Made by a program: the position numbers and the translations under genes. A model generated the notes under the pieces. That model was not told where the DNA came from, did not search any database, and was given only the letters and a program-made list of their open reading frames with translations. Source: Anaeramoeba flamelloides (taxonomy: Eukaryota > Metamonada > Anaeramoebidae). Taken from it: 64,000 bases of DNA. The stretch covers positions 310,001-374,000 of the forward strand of contig JANTQA010000023.1 in assembly GCA_027625915.1 (NCBI GenBank). The letters are read 5' to 3'. Below, piece by piece: positions 1 through 10,445 of the stretch (positions are counted from its first letter, which is position 1; every line of letters starts with the position of its first letter).

Positions 1-1080
1 CTCTACATATGATAATCTTATTTTCAAATTTCAGTAATCGGAAAAATTAATGATGTTGTAAATTTTTGAAAATTCAAAATTGAAATTTGAGTAAAGATCT
101 AAATAAAAAATTATTTTTTTGTGTATTTATGCTTTGGATTAAGAAATGGGTGAGTTTATTAATCATCTAAACAATTTATTAATTTGATTATTTTTTTTTT
201 TTTGTGTGTGAATTCAAAATTTCTAATATATAAAAATATTACAAAAGTAACCTATTAATTTCACAAGAAATTGAAAAAAATTTTCATTAAGTTTTCCTTA
301 AAAAAAATCACAAATAAAAAAAAGAAGAAATAATTTATAATATAAAATAAATCACCTATATTCAACAGCCTAAAATTTAATATCAATGATTTCTAGTAAC
401 TGATGATTAAATTTTTTTAATTTTGATATTTTTAACAATTATTTTTTTTAAAAATTTGAATAAAAATATTGTTAAATTCAATTTCAACAATTCACAAGAT
501 TTTAGAACTTGAATATGATTAATTATTAAGTTTTATAGAAAAGAAAAAATTCTAATTTTTATTTATTCTATTTTGATTTTTGAAATTTGAAGGTTTCTTC
601 TTTCAAAATTATAATTGTACAAAATTTCTATTCAATCTTTTAATAATATTTGTTAAAAATTTCAAAAGTAAAATAAACGTGTTAATATTCTAATATATTT
701 TGAATTCACTTTTTACAAACAAAACTTTGATTCTTTCATATAATCCTTTTTTTCTTTATTTTTTTTTGTATTTTTTTGAGAGAAAAAATGAGAAAAAAAT
801 TAGGATTTTGCAATTAATAATAACCTTATTATATTTTATAAATAATTAAGTTGATTCTTGAAAATGAAAGAAAAATATTTTTATTTTTATAATCTTAATT
901 CTTGATTATACAAGAAAATTAATTTAGAATTTGTTATCATTTTGAATTATTAATATTTCAATAAAAATCTAAATAAATAAAACTAATTCAAATAGAAGTT
1001 GATTTAATAAATGAATAAAAAGATTGAATTTTAACGAAAGATTTATCGATAAATTTAGATCAATTAAAAATCTAGTGATT

Positions 1081-1278
1081 TATAATCAGTTTCAAATTTA
1101 AGGAACAAACTTTCAAGGAAATTTAAGGCACAAAAAAGTCTCAAATTATGGCACAAAATTTAGATTTTTTTTTATTTACAAATTTTTTACTAGAATCAAA
1201 ATTTTGTATCTAAATTTGAGATTTTATGTGCCTTAATTTTCGTTGAAAGTTTGTGCCTTAAAATTGGAATTGTCTGTA
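1081..1278. mobile_element. TA-flanked palindromic MITE, family C, copy 1
   Basis: About 200 bp with long inverted arms. The left arm reads ATCAGTTTCAAATTTAAGG, and the right arm, reverse-complemented, gives the same series with the block GGCACAAACTTTCAACG. Better-preserved relatives at 47471-47671 and 8506-8706 show TA followed by CAGTCAGTTTCACTTTT at the ends. That pattern fits a Tc1/mariner-type non-autonomous element. This copy is shared with the other duplicate (11536-11736), so it was inserted before the segmental duplication. Confidence 0.75.
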
Positions 1279-2812
1279 TAATTTAAAGGAACTCAGTCAT
1301 CATTAACTTTATGTATAAATAATATATTTCTTTTATTAATAAAATTAATTATTTCTTCATTTGGATTATCATTTATCCAGTCTAAAAATATTTTTCAAAA
1401 AAATTAGAGATTCTTTTTAATTCTTTTTTTTTGGGGATAATTTGTAGAATTTCATTTTATCAAAATCTTTAACTGGTTTATTTTTTTGATATTTTATTAA
1501 CTAATAAATATTTTTTAAAGAAAAAACTTATTTTTAATATCCATTGGATTTAGATCTTCAAATTTTTTCAAATAATAACCTATAATTAGTTTTATTATTT
1601 TTATTTGATGGTTATTTGTTAATTTCTGGACAATAATCGAAATAAGTATTTTCTACATTTTTTTTATTTATCATAAATATTGTTGAAGATTTTCTAATTT
1701 CATTTAATAATTTCCAATATTTTTGATTATGTTCGAAGATTTAATGTTGATTTGATTGATTAATTTATACCAAATAAATTATTTTATTATTTTATCAAAA
1801 TTAAAAATTATTTCCGATTTGAATAAAATTGTATAATTGTGATTGTTTGAACAGTTTTAACTCTTTATAATTTTGGAATTTTAGATAATATTAGAGATGT
1901 AAGTCATTATATTCTGTTTAAAATATTTATTTTCAAAATTCATGATTTGTTACCTAAAAACATATAATTCAAATCACTTAGAAAAAAACTATTTATTTGC
2001 GGAATTGAGAAAAAAATTAATAATTTGATAAATAAAAAAAATTATACACAGATATTTCAATGAGAAAAAAAAAAGTAATTGAAAATATTATTCATTTTGT
2101 TGACAAATTGAAAGATTGAATTCTCAATAATCAAAATTTAAAATTGAAAAATATATTTTCTCTACTTTTTATTATATAATTATGAGTTATAGTTTAAAAC
2201 CTTATAAAAGTAAAAAAAAAATTTGTTATTTATCAAAAATTTTTTAGTTAATTTTTAATTTTTTTCAAATTTGAAAAGAGAGAAAAATTTGAAAATTGAA
2301 TCTCTTTTTGTTTATCTGAGAATAATTAAATTTGCTTTTTTGATTGAAATAATATTTTTTATTTTTTATTAGTTTTTTGAAAAATTTCTAAATATATTTT
2401 TTTTTTAGATCTGATAATTTTTATTTGATCTTATTTTAAAATTTATAAAAATTTAAAATTGAAACGTAAAAAAGAAAGTAAAAAACGTGAAAAGAAATTA
2501 TTTAAAATTGAAATTGTAAAAAAAGTTCAAATAAATAAAGATCGAAAAATTAGATTATAATTTAGTTCAGATCAAGAATAATAAAATAAAGCAAATTAAA
2601 ATAAAGGGAAATTAATGGAATAAATTGAAAATTAATATTCTTCTAATTTAGAAAGTAATAAAACACAATGTAAAACTCATGAATCAAGTTAAAATAAGTA
2701 ATCATAAATATACGAATTTGAGAATTGAAATAAAATTATGTTTCCAATAAATATCATTATCATTCTGATTTCTCTTCTTGTATTTTATTTTGTTTTGATA
2801 ATTTGTTATAAT

Positions 2813-3229
2813 TTATATTTTTGATAATTCTTGAGATAAATTAAATAAATTGCAAATAAATAAAAGTGGATTTGTTTGATAGAAACCAGAAACATCCTTT
2901 TCTAAATAGAAATTGATTAAATTATTGATATTATTTTGGTTAAAAGTTTTTATAATAGTATTTGCTTTTGTATTTGTTAATATTAATTGCTCTGATGATT
3001 TTTGAATGCTATTTTTTGTTTTTGATTTATTATTATTCTTATTATAATTATTATTTACTATTTTTTGTGGTATATTATTCTGAATCTCATTATGATTATT
3101 CTTAGTATTTTTATTATTGCTGTTATTATTTTTTTGGATTGTTAGTATTTTTCTGATTGTTATTTTTGCTGCTGATTTTTTGGATATTGTTCTTATTATT
3201 GTTGTTGTAGTTTTTGTTTTCAAAATCAA
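2813..3229 (-). pseudogene. Frameshifted C-terminal tail of the LRR/ankyrin/BTB-like gene
   Basis: This frame overlaps the end of the main LRR frame and carries its expected continuation: an Asn-rich stretch, then a hydrophobic segment (NLINFYLEKDVSGFYQTNP) and LSQELSKI at the end. The same final 79 residues occur in the duplicate copy at 13111. The segment resembles the last helices of a BTB domain, but that is weak. It is probably expressed only if the seven-A run at about 3129-3135 is a sequencing artefact or is bypassed. Confidence 0.6.
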
Positions 3230-6137
3230 AAGTAAAAGTAAATGGAGTCAAATTATAATTATAAAGTTCTGTGAGAAAAAATGGATAAAATTCAGATATT
3301 GAAGTGAAATAATCAGTAACTTGATTGATTGTTAGATATTTTTTTTCTTTTTCTTTTTTTTTTCCCTTTTCTATTCCTTTTATATTTTCTTCTACCTTTG
3401 CCTCCGTTTCTTTTTCATTTTCATTTTCTTTTTCATTTTCTTTTTTCTTTTCCTTTTCCTTTTCCTTTTCTTTTTCTTTTTCCTTTTCCTTTTCTTTTTG
3501 GAATTCATTTTCTTTTTGGAATGGAAAAGTCTGTAAAATCATTTCTCGAAATAAATTTGATCTTAAACAAAGAATAAATTTATTGATTTGAATTGATTTG
3601 ATTTTATAATCATCATTTTTATTTTCATTCTTCTTCTTCTTCTTCATTTTTATTGTATTTTGTTTTTTTAAGTTGATTTGAAAAATTTTTTTTTCAGAAT
3701 TTGCATATTTCTTGATATAATTTTGGAAATCATTTATTAATTTTTCATTTGAAAATAAAGTTTGTTTCTCAAATTTGATTATTTTCAATAATTTGAAAAT
3801 TTCAAGAATGATTTGTTTTTCTTGGAAATTCAAAGAAACAGGACAGTATAACCATTTTAAAAATATTTTTTTTTGCTTTTTAGTTAATTCATTTTTGAAT
3901 TCATTTTTGATTGTTTTCCATTCTTTCCCAATTCTCATCAACATTATTTCTTTTTCTGCAATTAATTTATTTGGGAAACTAGTTGATTTTTCATTATTAT
4001 TAAAATTTGAAGAAGATGATGTAATAAATTGATCATAATAATTTTTAAAATCTTGGATTAAAATTTCATTTGGATTTAACAAATCAATTGCACTTTTTTT
4101 TGTTTTGGCATTTTTGATATTCAATAAAAAATTTCTTTTTGAAATAATTTCTTGATCTGTTTTTTCATTATTTGCAAATAATAAATGGAATAGGAATTCT
4201 ATTTGATTATGAAAAATAGCGGCATGGAAAATTGTATTTTCTTCTTGGTTAATTGGGTAATCTATTACACCTGGAGTAGATTGGTATATTAAGGGTATTT
4301 TTTCAATTTGAATTAATTCTTGGAATTCTTGGAAATTTCCATCTTTGACTGATTTGGTTAACTTTTTTTGAAAATTGAGATTTCTTTTGATTAAATTTTG
4401 CATTTTGTTTTGATCATCTTTATTAATCTTATTTCCATCAATATTCAGATTAATAATAGATTTATTGATATTTAATGATTGTATAAATTCTTGAACATTT
4501 TTTTCTCGATCTTTTTTTGATACATCGTTATATATTTGATTCCAAGAAAGATTCAATTTGGTAAGGGTTTGGTTTACTTTTAGAAACTCACTTAAAACTT
4601 GTATTCCCGTGGGTCCAATTTTATTCGCACTAAGGTCCAATTGGGTTAGGGTTCGGTTTATCTTGTGTACTTCACTTAATGATTCAATTCCCTTGTCTTC
4701 AATTGTATTCTTAGAAATATTCAATTTATTAAGGGTTTGGTTTACTTTTAGAGACTCACTTAAAGCTTGCATTCCTTCGTCTTCAATTTGATTATCATGA
4801 AGATCCAAGTGCGTAAGGGTTTGGTTTACTTTTAAAGACTCACTTAGAGATTGCATTCCTTCGGCTCCAATTATATTCTGACCAAGATCCAAATGGGTAA
4901 GGATTTGGTTTACAATTAGAGACTCACTTAAAACTTGCATTCCCTCGGCTCCAATTTGATTCCAAGAAAGATTCAGTTTGGTTAGGGTTCGGTTTACTTT
5001 TAGGGCTTCGCTGAGTGGCTTGGTTCCTTCGTTTCCAATTCCATTCGCACCAAGGTCCAAGTGGGTAAGGGTTTGGTTCAATTTTAGAGCTTCACATAGA
5101 GATTGCATTCCCTCAATTCCAATTGGGTTCGCACCGAGGTACAATTGGGTAAGGGTTTGGTTGACTTTCAAGGCTTGACTTAAAGCTTTGATTCCCTTGT
5201 CTCCAATTTCATTCACACTAAGATCCAATTGGGTAAGGGTTTGGTTTACTTTCAAGACTTCACTTAGTGATGGCATCCCCTTGGCTCCAATTTGATTATC
5301 AATAAGATCCAAGTGGGTAAGGGTTTGGTTTACTTTTAGAGACTCACTTAAAGCTTGCATTCCTTCGGCTCCAATTATATTCGCACCAAGGTCCAAGTGG
5401 GTAAGGGTTCGGTTGACCTTCAAAGACTCACTCATAGATTGCATTCCTTGGGCTTCAATTTGATTCTCAGAAAGGACCAAGTAGGTAAGGGTTTGATTTG
5501 CCTTCAAGGCTTCACTTAAAGCTTGCATCCCTTCGTCTTCAATTTGATTCTTAGCAAGAGACAATTTAGTCAGGGTTTGGTTCAATTTCAAGGCCTCAAC
5601 TAAATCGTTCATTCCCTCGGCTCCAATTTGATTCCAATGAAGATCGAGGTTGATAAGGGTTTGGTTCAATTTTAGGGCTTCACTTAAAGCTTTCATTCCC
5701 TTTGGTCCAATTTGATTGTTATGAAGATTCAAGTCAGTAAGGGTTTGATTGACTTTTAGGGCTTCACTTAGAGATTGCATTACCTCGTTGCCAATTAGAC
5801 TCCAACTAAGATCCAAATGGGTAAGGGTTTGGTTTAATTTCAAAGACTCACTTAGAGATTTGATTCCTTTGCCTCCAATTTCATTCTCACTAAGATCCAA
5901 GTGTGTAAGGGTTTGGTTTACTTTTAGAGCTTCGCTTAGTGCTTGCATTCCCTCGGCTCCAAATTCATTCTCACAAAGATCCAATTGGGTAAGGGTTTGG
6001 TTTACTTTTAGGGCTTCACTTAGTGCTTGCATTCCCTCGTTTCCTATTTCCTTCTCGTGAAGATCCAATTTGGTAAGGGTTTGAACATTTAACGTTAAAC
6101 TTTGTAAATAGTTTTTGAATTCTTCTTCTGCGTTCAT
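3126..6137 (-). CDS. Leucine-rich repeat / ankyrin / BTB-like protein (C-terminus frameshifted)
   Basis: A 1003-codon open frame. Residues 1 to about 560 hold some 20 ribonuclease-inhibitor-type leucine-rich repeats of 28 residues (pattern LSEALKVNQTLTxLDLxxNxI). Residues about 575-650 look like ankyrin repeats (FHAAIFHNQIEFLFHLLF). Near residue 850 the stretch INKFILCLRSNLFREMIL resembles the start of a BTB/POZ domain. It is followed by a Lys-Glu run and an Asn-rich tail. A cytosolic protein-interaction role, by analogy with NLR-like LRR proteins, is inference. The start ATG is the first in frame and opens directly into the repeat pattern. The stop at 3126 follows a run of seven A (minus strand); the duplicate has six A there and reads on, so this stop is probably caused by a one-base indel. 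The conserved tail continues in another frame to 2813. Confidence 0.85.
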   Translation of the reverse strand: MNAEEEFKNYLQSLTLNVQTLTKLDLHEKEIGNEGMQALSEALKVNQTLTQLDLCENEFGAEGMQALSEALKVNQTLTHLDLSENEIGGKGIKSLSESLKLNQTLTHLDLSWSLIGNEVMQSLSEALKVNQTLTDLNLHNNQIGPKGMKALSEALKLNQTLINLDLHWNQIGAEGMNDLVEALKLNQTLTKLSLAKNQIEDEGMQALSEALKANQTLTYLVLSENQIEAQGMQSMSESLKVNRTLTHLDLGANIIGAEGMQALSESLKVNQTLTHLDLIDNQIGAKGMPSLSEVLKVNQTLTQLDLSVNEIGDKGIKALSQALKVNQTLTQLYLGANPIGIEGMQSLCEALKLNQTLTHLDLGANGIGNEGTKPLSEALKVNRTLTKLNLSWNQIGAEGMQVLSESLIVNQILTHLDLGQNIIGAEGMQSLSESLKVNQTLTHLDLHDNQIEDEGMQALSESLKVNQTLNKLNISKNTIEDKGIESLSEVHKINRTLTQLDLSANKIGPTGIQVLSEFLKVNQTLTKLNLSWNQIYNDVSKKDREKNVQEFIQSLNINKSIINLNIDGNKINKDDQNKMQNLIKRNLNFQKKLTKSVKDGNFQEFQELIQIEKIPLIYQSTPGVIDYPINQEENTIFHAAIFHNQIEFLFHLLFANNEKTDQEIISKRNFLLNIKNAKTKKSAIDLLNPNEILIQDFKNYYDQFITSSSSNFNNNEKSTSFPNKLIAEKEIMLMRIGKEWKTIKNEFKNELTKKQKKIFLKWLYCPVSLNFQEKQIILEIFKLLKIIKFEKQTLFSNEKLINDFQNYIKKYANSEKKIFQINLKKQNTIKMKKKKKNENKNDDYKIKSIQINKFILCLRSNLFREMILQTFPFQKENEFQKEKEKEKEKEKEKEKEKKKENEKENENEKETEAKVEENIKGIEKGKKKEKEKKYLTINQVTDYFTSISEFYPFFLTELYNYNLTPFTFTFDFENKNYNNNNKNNIQKISSKNNNQKNTNNPKK
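3336..3525. repeat. Polypyrimidine/polypurine tract encoding Lys-Glu repeats
   Basis: The plus strand is almost purely C and T for about 190 bp, built of TTTTTC/TTTTCC units. On the minus strand it encodes the alternating Lys-Glu run of the LRR protein. The matching tract in the duplicate is at 13681-13910. Confidence 0.85.
4445..6079 (-). repeat. 84-bp tandem repeats coding leucine-rich repeats
   Basis: About 19-20 units of 84 bp, each coding one 28-residue LRR. On the plus strand each unit carries GTAAGGGTTTGGTTTACTTT or a near variant. Conservation is high at base level, suggesting unequal exchange or gene conversion between units. The duplicate gene keeps only about five to six units. 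Confidence 0.9.
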
Positions 6138-6930
6138 TGGGCTTGAGTTATAATTTCAAAAGAGTTGAGCAATTCGCAAAACTAAAAATAAAAGTTGTTT
6201 TATTTTTGTTTGTCTTTCGTGTTTTGTTTTTTTAGACTTTTTTGGGTTTGATTCTTTTTTGTTTTGTTTAATTTAACAAAAACAAAAATTCAATTTTCGA
6301 ATCTAGAAAAAAGAACAAAAATTTCAATTTTCACAAATAAAAAAAATTCAATTTTCAAAAAGAAAAAATAGAAAAAATGAAAAAATCGAAAAAATGAGAA
6401 AAAAGGTAAAAAAATATAGTTAATTTAAGATTTACAATCTCTGAAAATTTGAAAATAAGATTATAATTTGTCAATTGTTGTGTTGTTTTTTTTTGGTTCT
6501 TAGCTGAAGGATCTTGGACTTGATATGGGTTTTAGTAGTGTTTCAAAATAGGCAAATTTTTAAATTTTTAACAAATCTGGATATATGAGTGTAATTAAAA
6601 TAGGTTGGAAGTTGAGTAATTAGTTAATGTTATTTGATTTTTTTGAGTTGTTTAATTAAAAGATTTTATTTAACTTTTACTCAATTTACAACAAAAAAAA
6701 AAATTAAATTTTTAAAAACTCGAAATAAAACTAAAGTTAATGAAAAATTTTAATTTACAACCCACAAATTATTTTCTTCATTGTTCGATTTGGAAACAAT
6801 CACCTTGTTATGTGAAGAGTTTGAGCTGGAAGAACGAGAAATATGATATTGTTCGAAGTGATATACGATTATGTTGAGGAGTTCGAAGAACGACGATTAA
6901 TATCGTCTTAGCACCAGAACAATATCACTG
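6138..6930. other. Upstream region of the LRR gene and intergenic DNA
   Basis: The first 100-200 bp are related to the region upstream of the duplicate gene (15571 onward), so the promoter was probably copied too. At about 6450-6640 lies a repeat that recurs at 43600-43720 and, inverted, at 10357-10445 (shared core GATCTTGGACTTG). I see no gene here. Confidence 0.6.
6450..6640 (+). repeat. Dispersed repeat N, copy 1
   Basis: Shares with 43600-43720 a series of blocks: a T-rich stretch, GGTTCTTAG, GATCTTGGACTT, a TATGGGT block, then a short A/T tail with AGGC. An inverted shorter copy is at 10357-10445. No coding capacity is evident. Confidence 0.6.
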
Positions 6931-7360
6931 TTGTGGAAAAAAAGTGAAACTGGAAAAAAAGTGAAACACAGTTTTTAATTGTGAACATTACTGAAAATGA
7001 AAAGTAAAATCAATAAAAAGAAGAAACCAATTAACTTCAAATAATAACCCTTTATATTATTTTCAACAAAACCAATAAATTCAATTTAAATTTACTTGAT
7101 TTATCGAAATTATTCAAGCTGTGGTTTTGGAGATCTAAAAAATAGTCAATTTTTTGAACAAATTTTTAATAATTGATCAATCAAAGAAAAACCCATACTC
7201 AAAGATAGTATTTAAAAATCTGTTATTGTGATGAATACTTCATTTTGTCTTTATTTATTTATTTATTCTTTTTTTCATTGATTTTACCTTGAATTTTCAG
7301 TAATGTGCCCAATTAAAAACCGTGTTTCACTTTTTTTCCAGTTTCACTTTTTTTCCACAA
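6931..7360. mobile_element. Foldback MITE, family A, copy 1
   Basis: About 430 bp with inverted termini of about 95 bp. The ends read TTGTGGAAAAAAAGTGAAAC, with the GGAAAAAAAGTGAAAC unit occurring twice, followed by an inner block TTTTTAATTG...ACATTACTGAAAA. Related copies are at 42876-43294 (internal part inverted) and 58230-58658. No ORF; non-autonomous. Confidence 0.85.
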
Positions 7361-8505
7361 CGTTCAAATCTAACAAGTGATGTAGATCTGAAAAATATAG
7401 CATCATTTTTTATATTTTTTCTAATATTTTTTCTTGAGAAAAATAACATATTTTGAGTCTGGAAGGGTATCCAAAACAAGGAATTATAACTAATGGTTGT
7501 CGAACAAATGATACAATATAAAGTGCTATTTATTTTTGTAAACTCGAGAGATCTAACTCTACACAACAATAAATAAATGAACAAATTTAAACCAAAACAA
7601 CTAATTTGTAATTTTTCAATGGTACTTTAAAAGATCTTTTTCTCCACATGGATTTATTGAAAACTCTCAAGTTAAATTTTTATATTTTCACCATCAGTGA
7701 CAAAACTTGGTTTAAATTCATACAGAAACAAACTAGATCTTTCAATCATTTCAATAAGATCTCTATCTCCCCTTTTATTTTGGGTTTGTCAGCCAATTCT
7801 CGAAAATGATCAAACTAGAAATCTGCACTAATCTATTGGTGTTCTTGACAGTACTGATTTTGAGCATTCCTCCAAAAATCTTGACTTGGTTCAGTAAAAT
7901 AAACTGTTTTTTTTTCTAATTTTTAAAATTTATTAATATATTTTTTCAAATTTATTTCTTTTCTTATGGGTCTATTCACTCTATTTTTTTATCGAAAAAA
8001 GAGACCAAACGTTTTTAATTATATTTTGAAATGATATTGATTTCTTTTGGAAAAACCAAAAACCTTGTTTGATTTTAGACATTTTTTTTAAGCAAAGAAA
8101 GGGAATTCATTCAATTTCCAACCTTTAGGTTAAAGTTGATGGACTTTTTTCTTTGTCGTCTATTGAACAAATAATTGGGTGACATCAACTAAATTAATTT
8201 TCAAATCTCGTAAATCCTTGAGTGCTGCCTTCTTTATATATTTATAAGATTAACAACATCACAAAAAAATTGCAAAAACTCTTCTAAAATAACTTTAAAT
8301 ATCATTTTTAAAGTTTAATTTATTAGTAAAATACTGACTCTTATTTTACAGAAATTGAATTATAAATTAGAAGATCAGAAAATTTTTGAATTTGCCTAAT
8401 AACATAATGATTTCCCAAAATATTTCCATAGCAAAAACAATACTATCCTTAACTTTTTAGTGAAACTATCACTTTCTTATAAGTAATTGTCTGGAATTAT
8501 CTAGT
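7361..8505. other. Intergenic AT-rich DNA, no gene seen
   Basis: All reading frames are short and of biased composition. I find no conserved motif and no repeat shared with the rest of the window in this stretch. Confidence 0.6.
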
Positions 8506-8706
8506 TACAGCCAGTTCCACTTTTAATGGCTCCAACTTTCAATGAAAATTATGACACAATAAAAATCTCAAATTAAGGTACAAAATTCAGATTCTAGAAT
8601 GCTAATTAGTGTTTCAAAAAATTCCAAATTTTGTATCTTAATTTGAGATTTTTTTGTGATTTAAATTTCGTTGAAAGTTTGTGCCTTAAATTTGAAACTG
8701 ACTGTA
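8506..8706. mobile_element. TA-flanked palindromic MITE, family C, copy 3
   Basis: Bounded by TA on both sides. The left end reads CAGCCAGTTCCACTTTT and the right end, reverse-complemented, CAGTCAGTTTCAAATTT. Inner blocks AAATCTCAAATTAAG and CAACGAAATTTA are shared with the other family C copies. Confidence 0.8.
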
Positions 8707-8740
8707 AATTTTTATAAATAAAAAGTTTGCAATAAAGATA

Positions 8741-10238
8741 TATATCTCTTAGCACCCCAAATAACCTAAAAATATTTCAAACAAAATTTTTAATTTGAAA
8801 TGTTATCAAAGGATAATAATATATAGAATTAATAAAAAATTATCTTAGAAAGAAAATTTTATAATTAAAAATTGTATAGTTACTTAAAATAAAAAAATAA
8901 TTTTAAAAAAAATTTTCAACATTGGTAATTTTTTTTTGGTTATTGTGATTTTATTATTTTTTCAAATTTTGTCAAAATAAATTTTTTTTTTTTTTTTGAA
9001 AAGTTTGTCTAGACATCAAAAACCTCTTAGTTTTAATATTTAAAACACATCATACTTTACTGTAAATTTTTTGGGGGCCCTTTGCACCCCAAAATTGCCA
9101 AAAATGCTTGATTAAATAATTTATTCATTATAAAAGTTATTATAACATCGCATAGAAAATTTGTTTTATCTACTGATTACTATTCAATATCAATATCTAT
9201 ATTAGATTCTAAATAATTTAAAAAAAAAAAAAAATCTAAATTAAATTAGAAAAAAAAATCAATTTTTTTTTCATTGTAAAATTTGGAAATTTTTTCAACA
9301 AGATTTTTTTTCAATTTTAAATGATTTGGCCAAAAGTTCGAGTCAGATTAATAATTGATTTTTTTTTTTATTTTTTACATTTTTTTAATTTTTGACTTTT
9401 TAAAATCTAGACATAAAATAAACAATATTGCTGAATTAGAGACCATATATCAGAACTTATTTAACAAGATCTGGATTAATTTATTAAGGAAAAATCCAAA
9501 TATCGCAAATATATTATTCAAATTTTTACCAATAACTAGTGGCAATAAAAAAAATTTGGTTTTGGAGATTATTTTATTATATTGGAAGAATATTTAAGAG
9601 TCATTTTTTATTTTATTTTAAATTTAGTTATAAATATTTTATTGATTAAAAAGTAATTTATATTTGTTTTATTCCAATTTAATAAATTGAAATTATTTTA
9701 CAATTTTTTTTTTTTTTTTTTGATTTTCAATTATTATCTATTGCTTAAATAAAAGTTTTAGAAAATGAATCATATTAAAAATTTAATTTTGGCCTAAAGA
9801 AATAAATTTCATTTTTCTCTTAATTGGATATTTATTGAAATTTTTTTCTAAAAAAAAAAAATTAAATTTCAAAGTAATTTATTTTTTTATTTATTTTTTT
9901 TATCATAAAATTAGCAAAATTGTTTGGTGGTTATTATTAATAAATTAATATGTTGAGTTTTGAATTACTATTAATGTAATAAAATTTCTCATTTAAAAAA
10001 ATAAAATAATAATAAAAATCTTTAAAAAAAATGTAAAAATGAATAATTATTATTTTTTTTTTCAATTTCAAAAAAAAAAATCAATAACTTAACTGCTTTA
10101 TATTTGAACTATTTTGACTTTTTATTATAATTAAAATCTGGATTAAAGGCAAATAAGAAAATTAATATATTAGTAGATCAATATACTTTTAAATCTAATT
10201 TAAAAAACTTGATGAAATTTAGGCAAATCCGGGGTGCT

Positions 10239-10250
<12 letters not shown>
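8741..10250 (+). mobile_element. Decayed Tc1/mariner-like transposon
   Basis: The termini are inverted repeats of about 30 bp: left CTTAGCACCCCAAATAACC, right (reverse complement) CTTAGCACCCCGGATTTGCC, each bordered by TA-rich DNA. Inside, at 9293-9597, is a degraded DDE transposase reading. The internal half to the right is non-coding. The length of about 1.5 kb is typical of the superfamily. Confidence 0.65.
9284..9597 (+). pseudogene. Tc1/mariner-type transposase remnant (C-terminal part)
   Basis: At 9293-9304 the frame reads FQQD, as around the second catalytic aspartate of Tc1/mariner transposases. At about 9325-9355 the DNA matches a shifted and mutated version of the WPxxSPDLNxIE motif. 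From 9355 a 80-codon frame continues with KINNIAELETIYQNLFNKIW, which fits the family's C-terminal helix pattern, and stops at 9597. The spacing between FQQD and the WP motif is much shorter than usual, so there is an internal deletion as well as frameshifts. Not functional. Confidence 0.55.

Positions 10251-10275
<25 letters not shown>
10244..10275. repeat. (TA)n microsatellite
   Basis: About 16 TA units directly outside the right inverted repeat of the Tc1/mariner-like element, consistent with insertion at a TA target. Confidence 0.9.
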
Positions 10276-10277
<2 letters not shown>

Positions 10278-10356
10278 CATTTTTATATAACTTACTTAGC
10301 AACCTAATCATCTATAAATCCGTTTAATTTGGATTTTAAACAACCAATAAACAAAT

Positions 10357-10445
10357 AAATTGTCAAAAATTGTTATTTTGCACTACTATTATAATCAAGA
10401 CCAAGTCCAAGATCCATCATCTCAAAAACCACAAAAAATAACAAT
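10357..10445 (-). repeat. Dispersed repeat N, inverted short copy
   Basis: The reverse complement contains GATGGATCTTGGACTTG, matching 6500-6530 and 43630-43650. It ends a few bases before the start of the second copy of the segmental duplication. Confidence 0.5.

Larger units (their letters stand above)
1..6180. repeat. Left copy of a large direct segmental duplication
   Basis: Base 1 aligns with about base 10454, and near-identity continues through the non-coding 3' part (1-2812), the LRR gene and a little of its upstream region. The copies differ by scattered substitutions and small indels, and by the number of leucine-rich repeats. The left edge of this copy lies outside the window, so the true unit may be longer. 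The unit spacing is about 10.4 kb. 1-2812 holds no gene that I can support apart from a TA-type MITE at 1081-1278. Confidence 0.9.

Noticed and set aside
3126-3140. Programmed ribosomal frameshift in the LRR gene
   Set aside because: No slippery heptamer with a downstream structure could be supported, and the duplicate shows a simple run-length difference.
3325-3591. Plus-strand frames rich in Phe and Ser
   Set aside because: They are antisense to the Lys-Glu codon run of the LRR gene. The same applies at 13671-13952.
4558-6060. Repeated plus-strand frames with a VRVWFTFRASL pattern
   Set aside because: Antisense shadow of the leucine-rich repeats; the minus strand reads as a clear LRR family protein.
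4445-6079. Evenly spaced 84-bp repeats as a possible CRISPR array
   Set aside because: The units are continuous with no unique spacers and encode LRRs in a eukaryotic gene.
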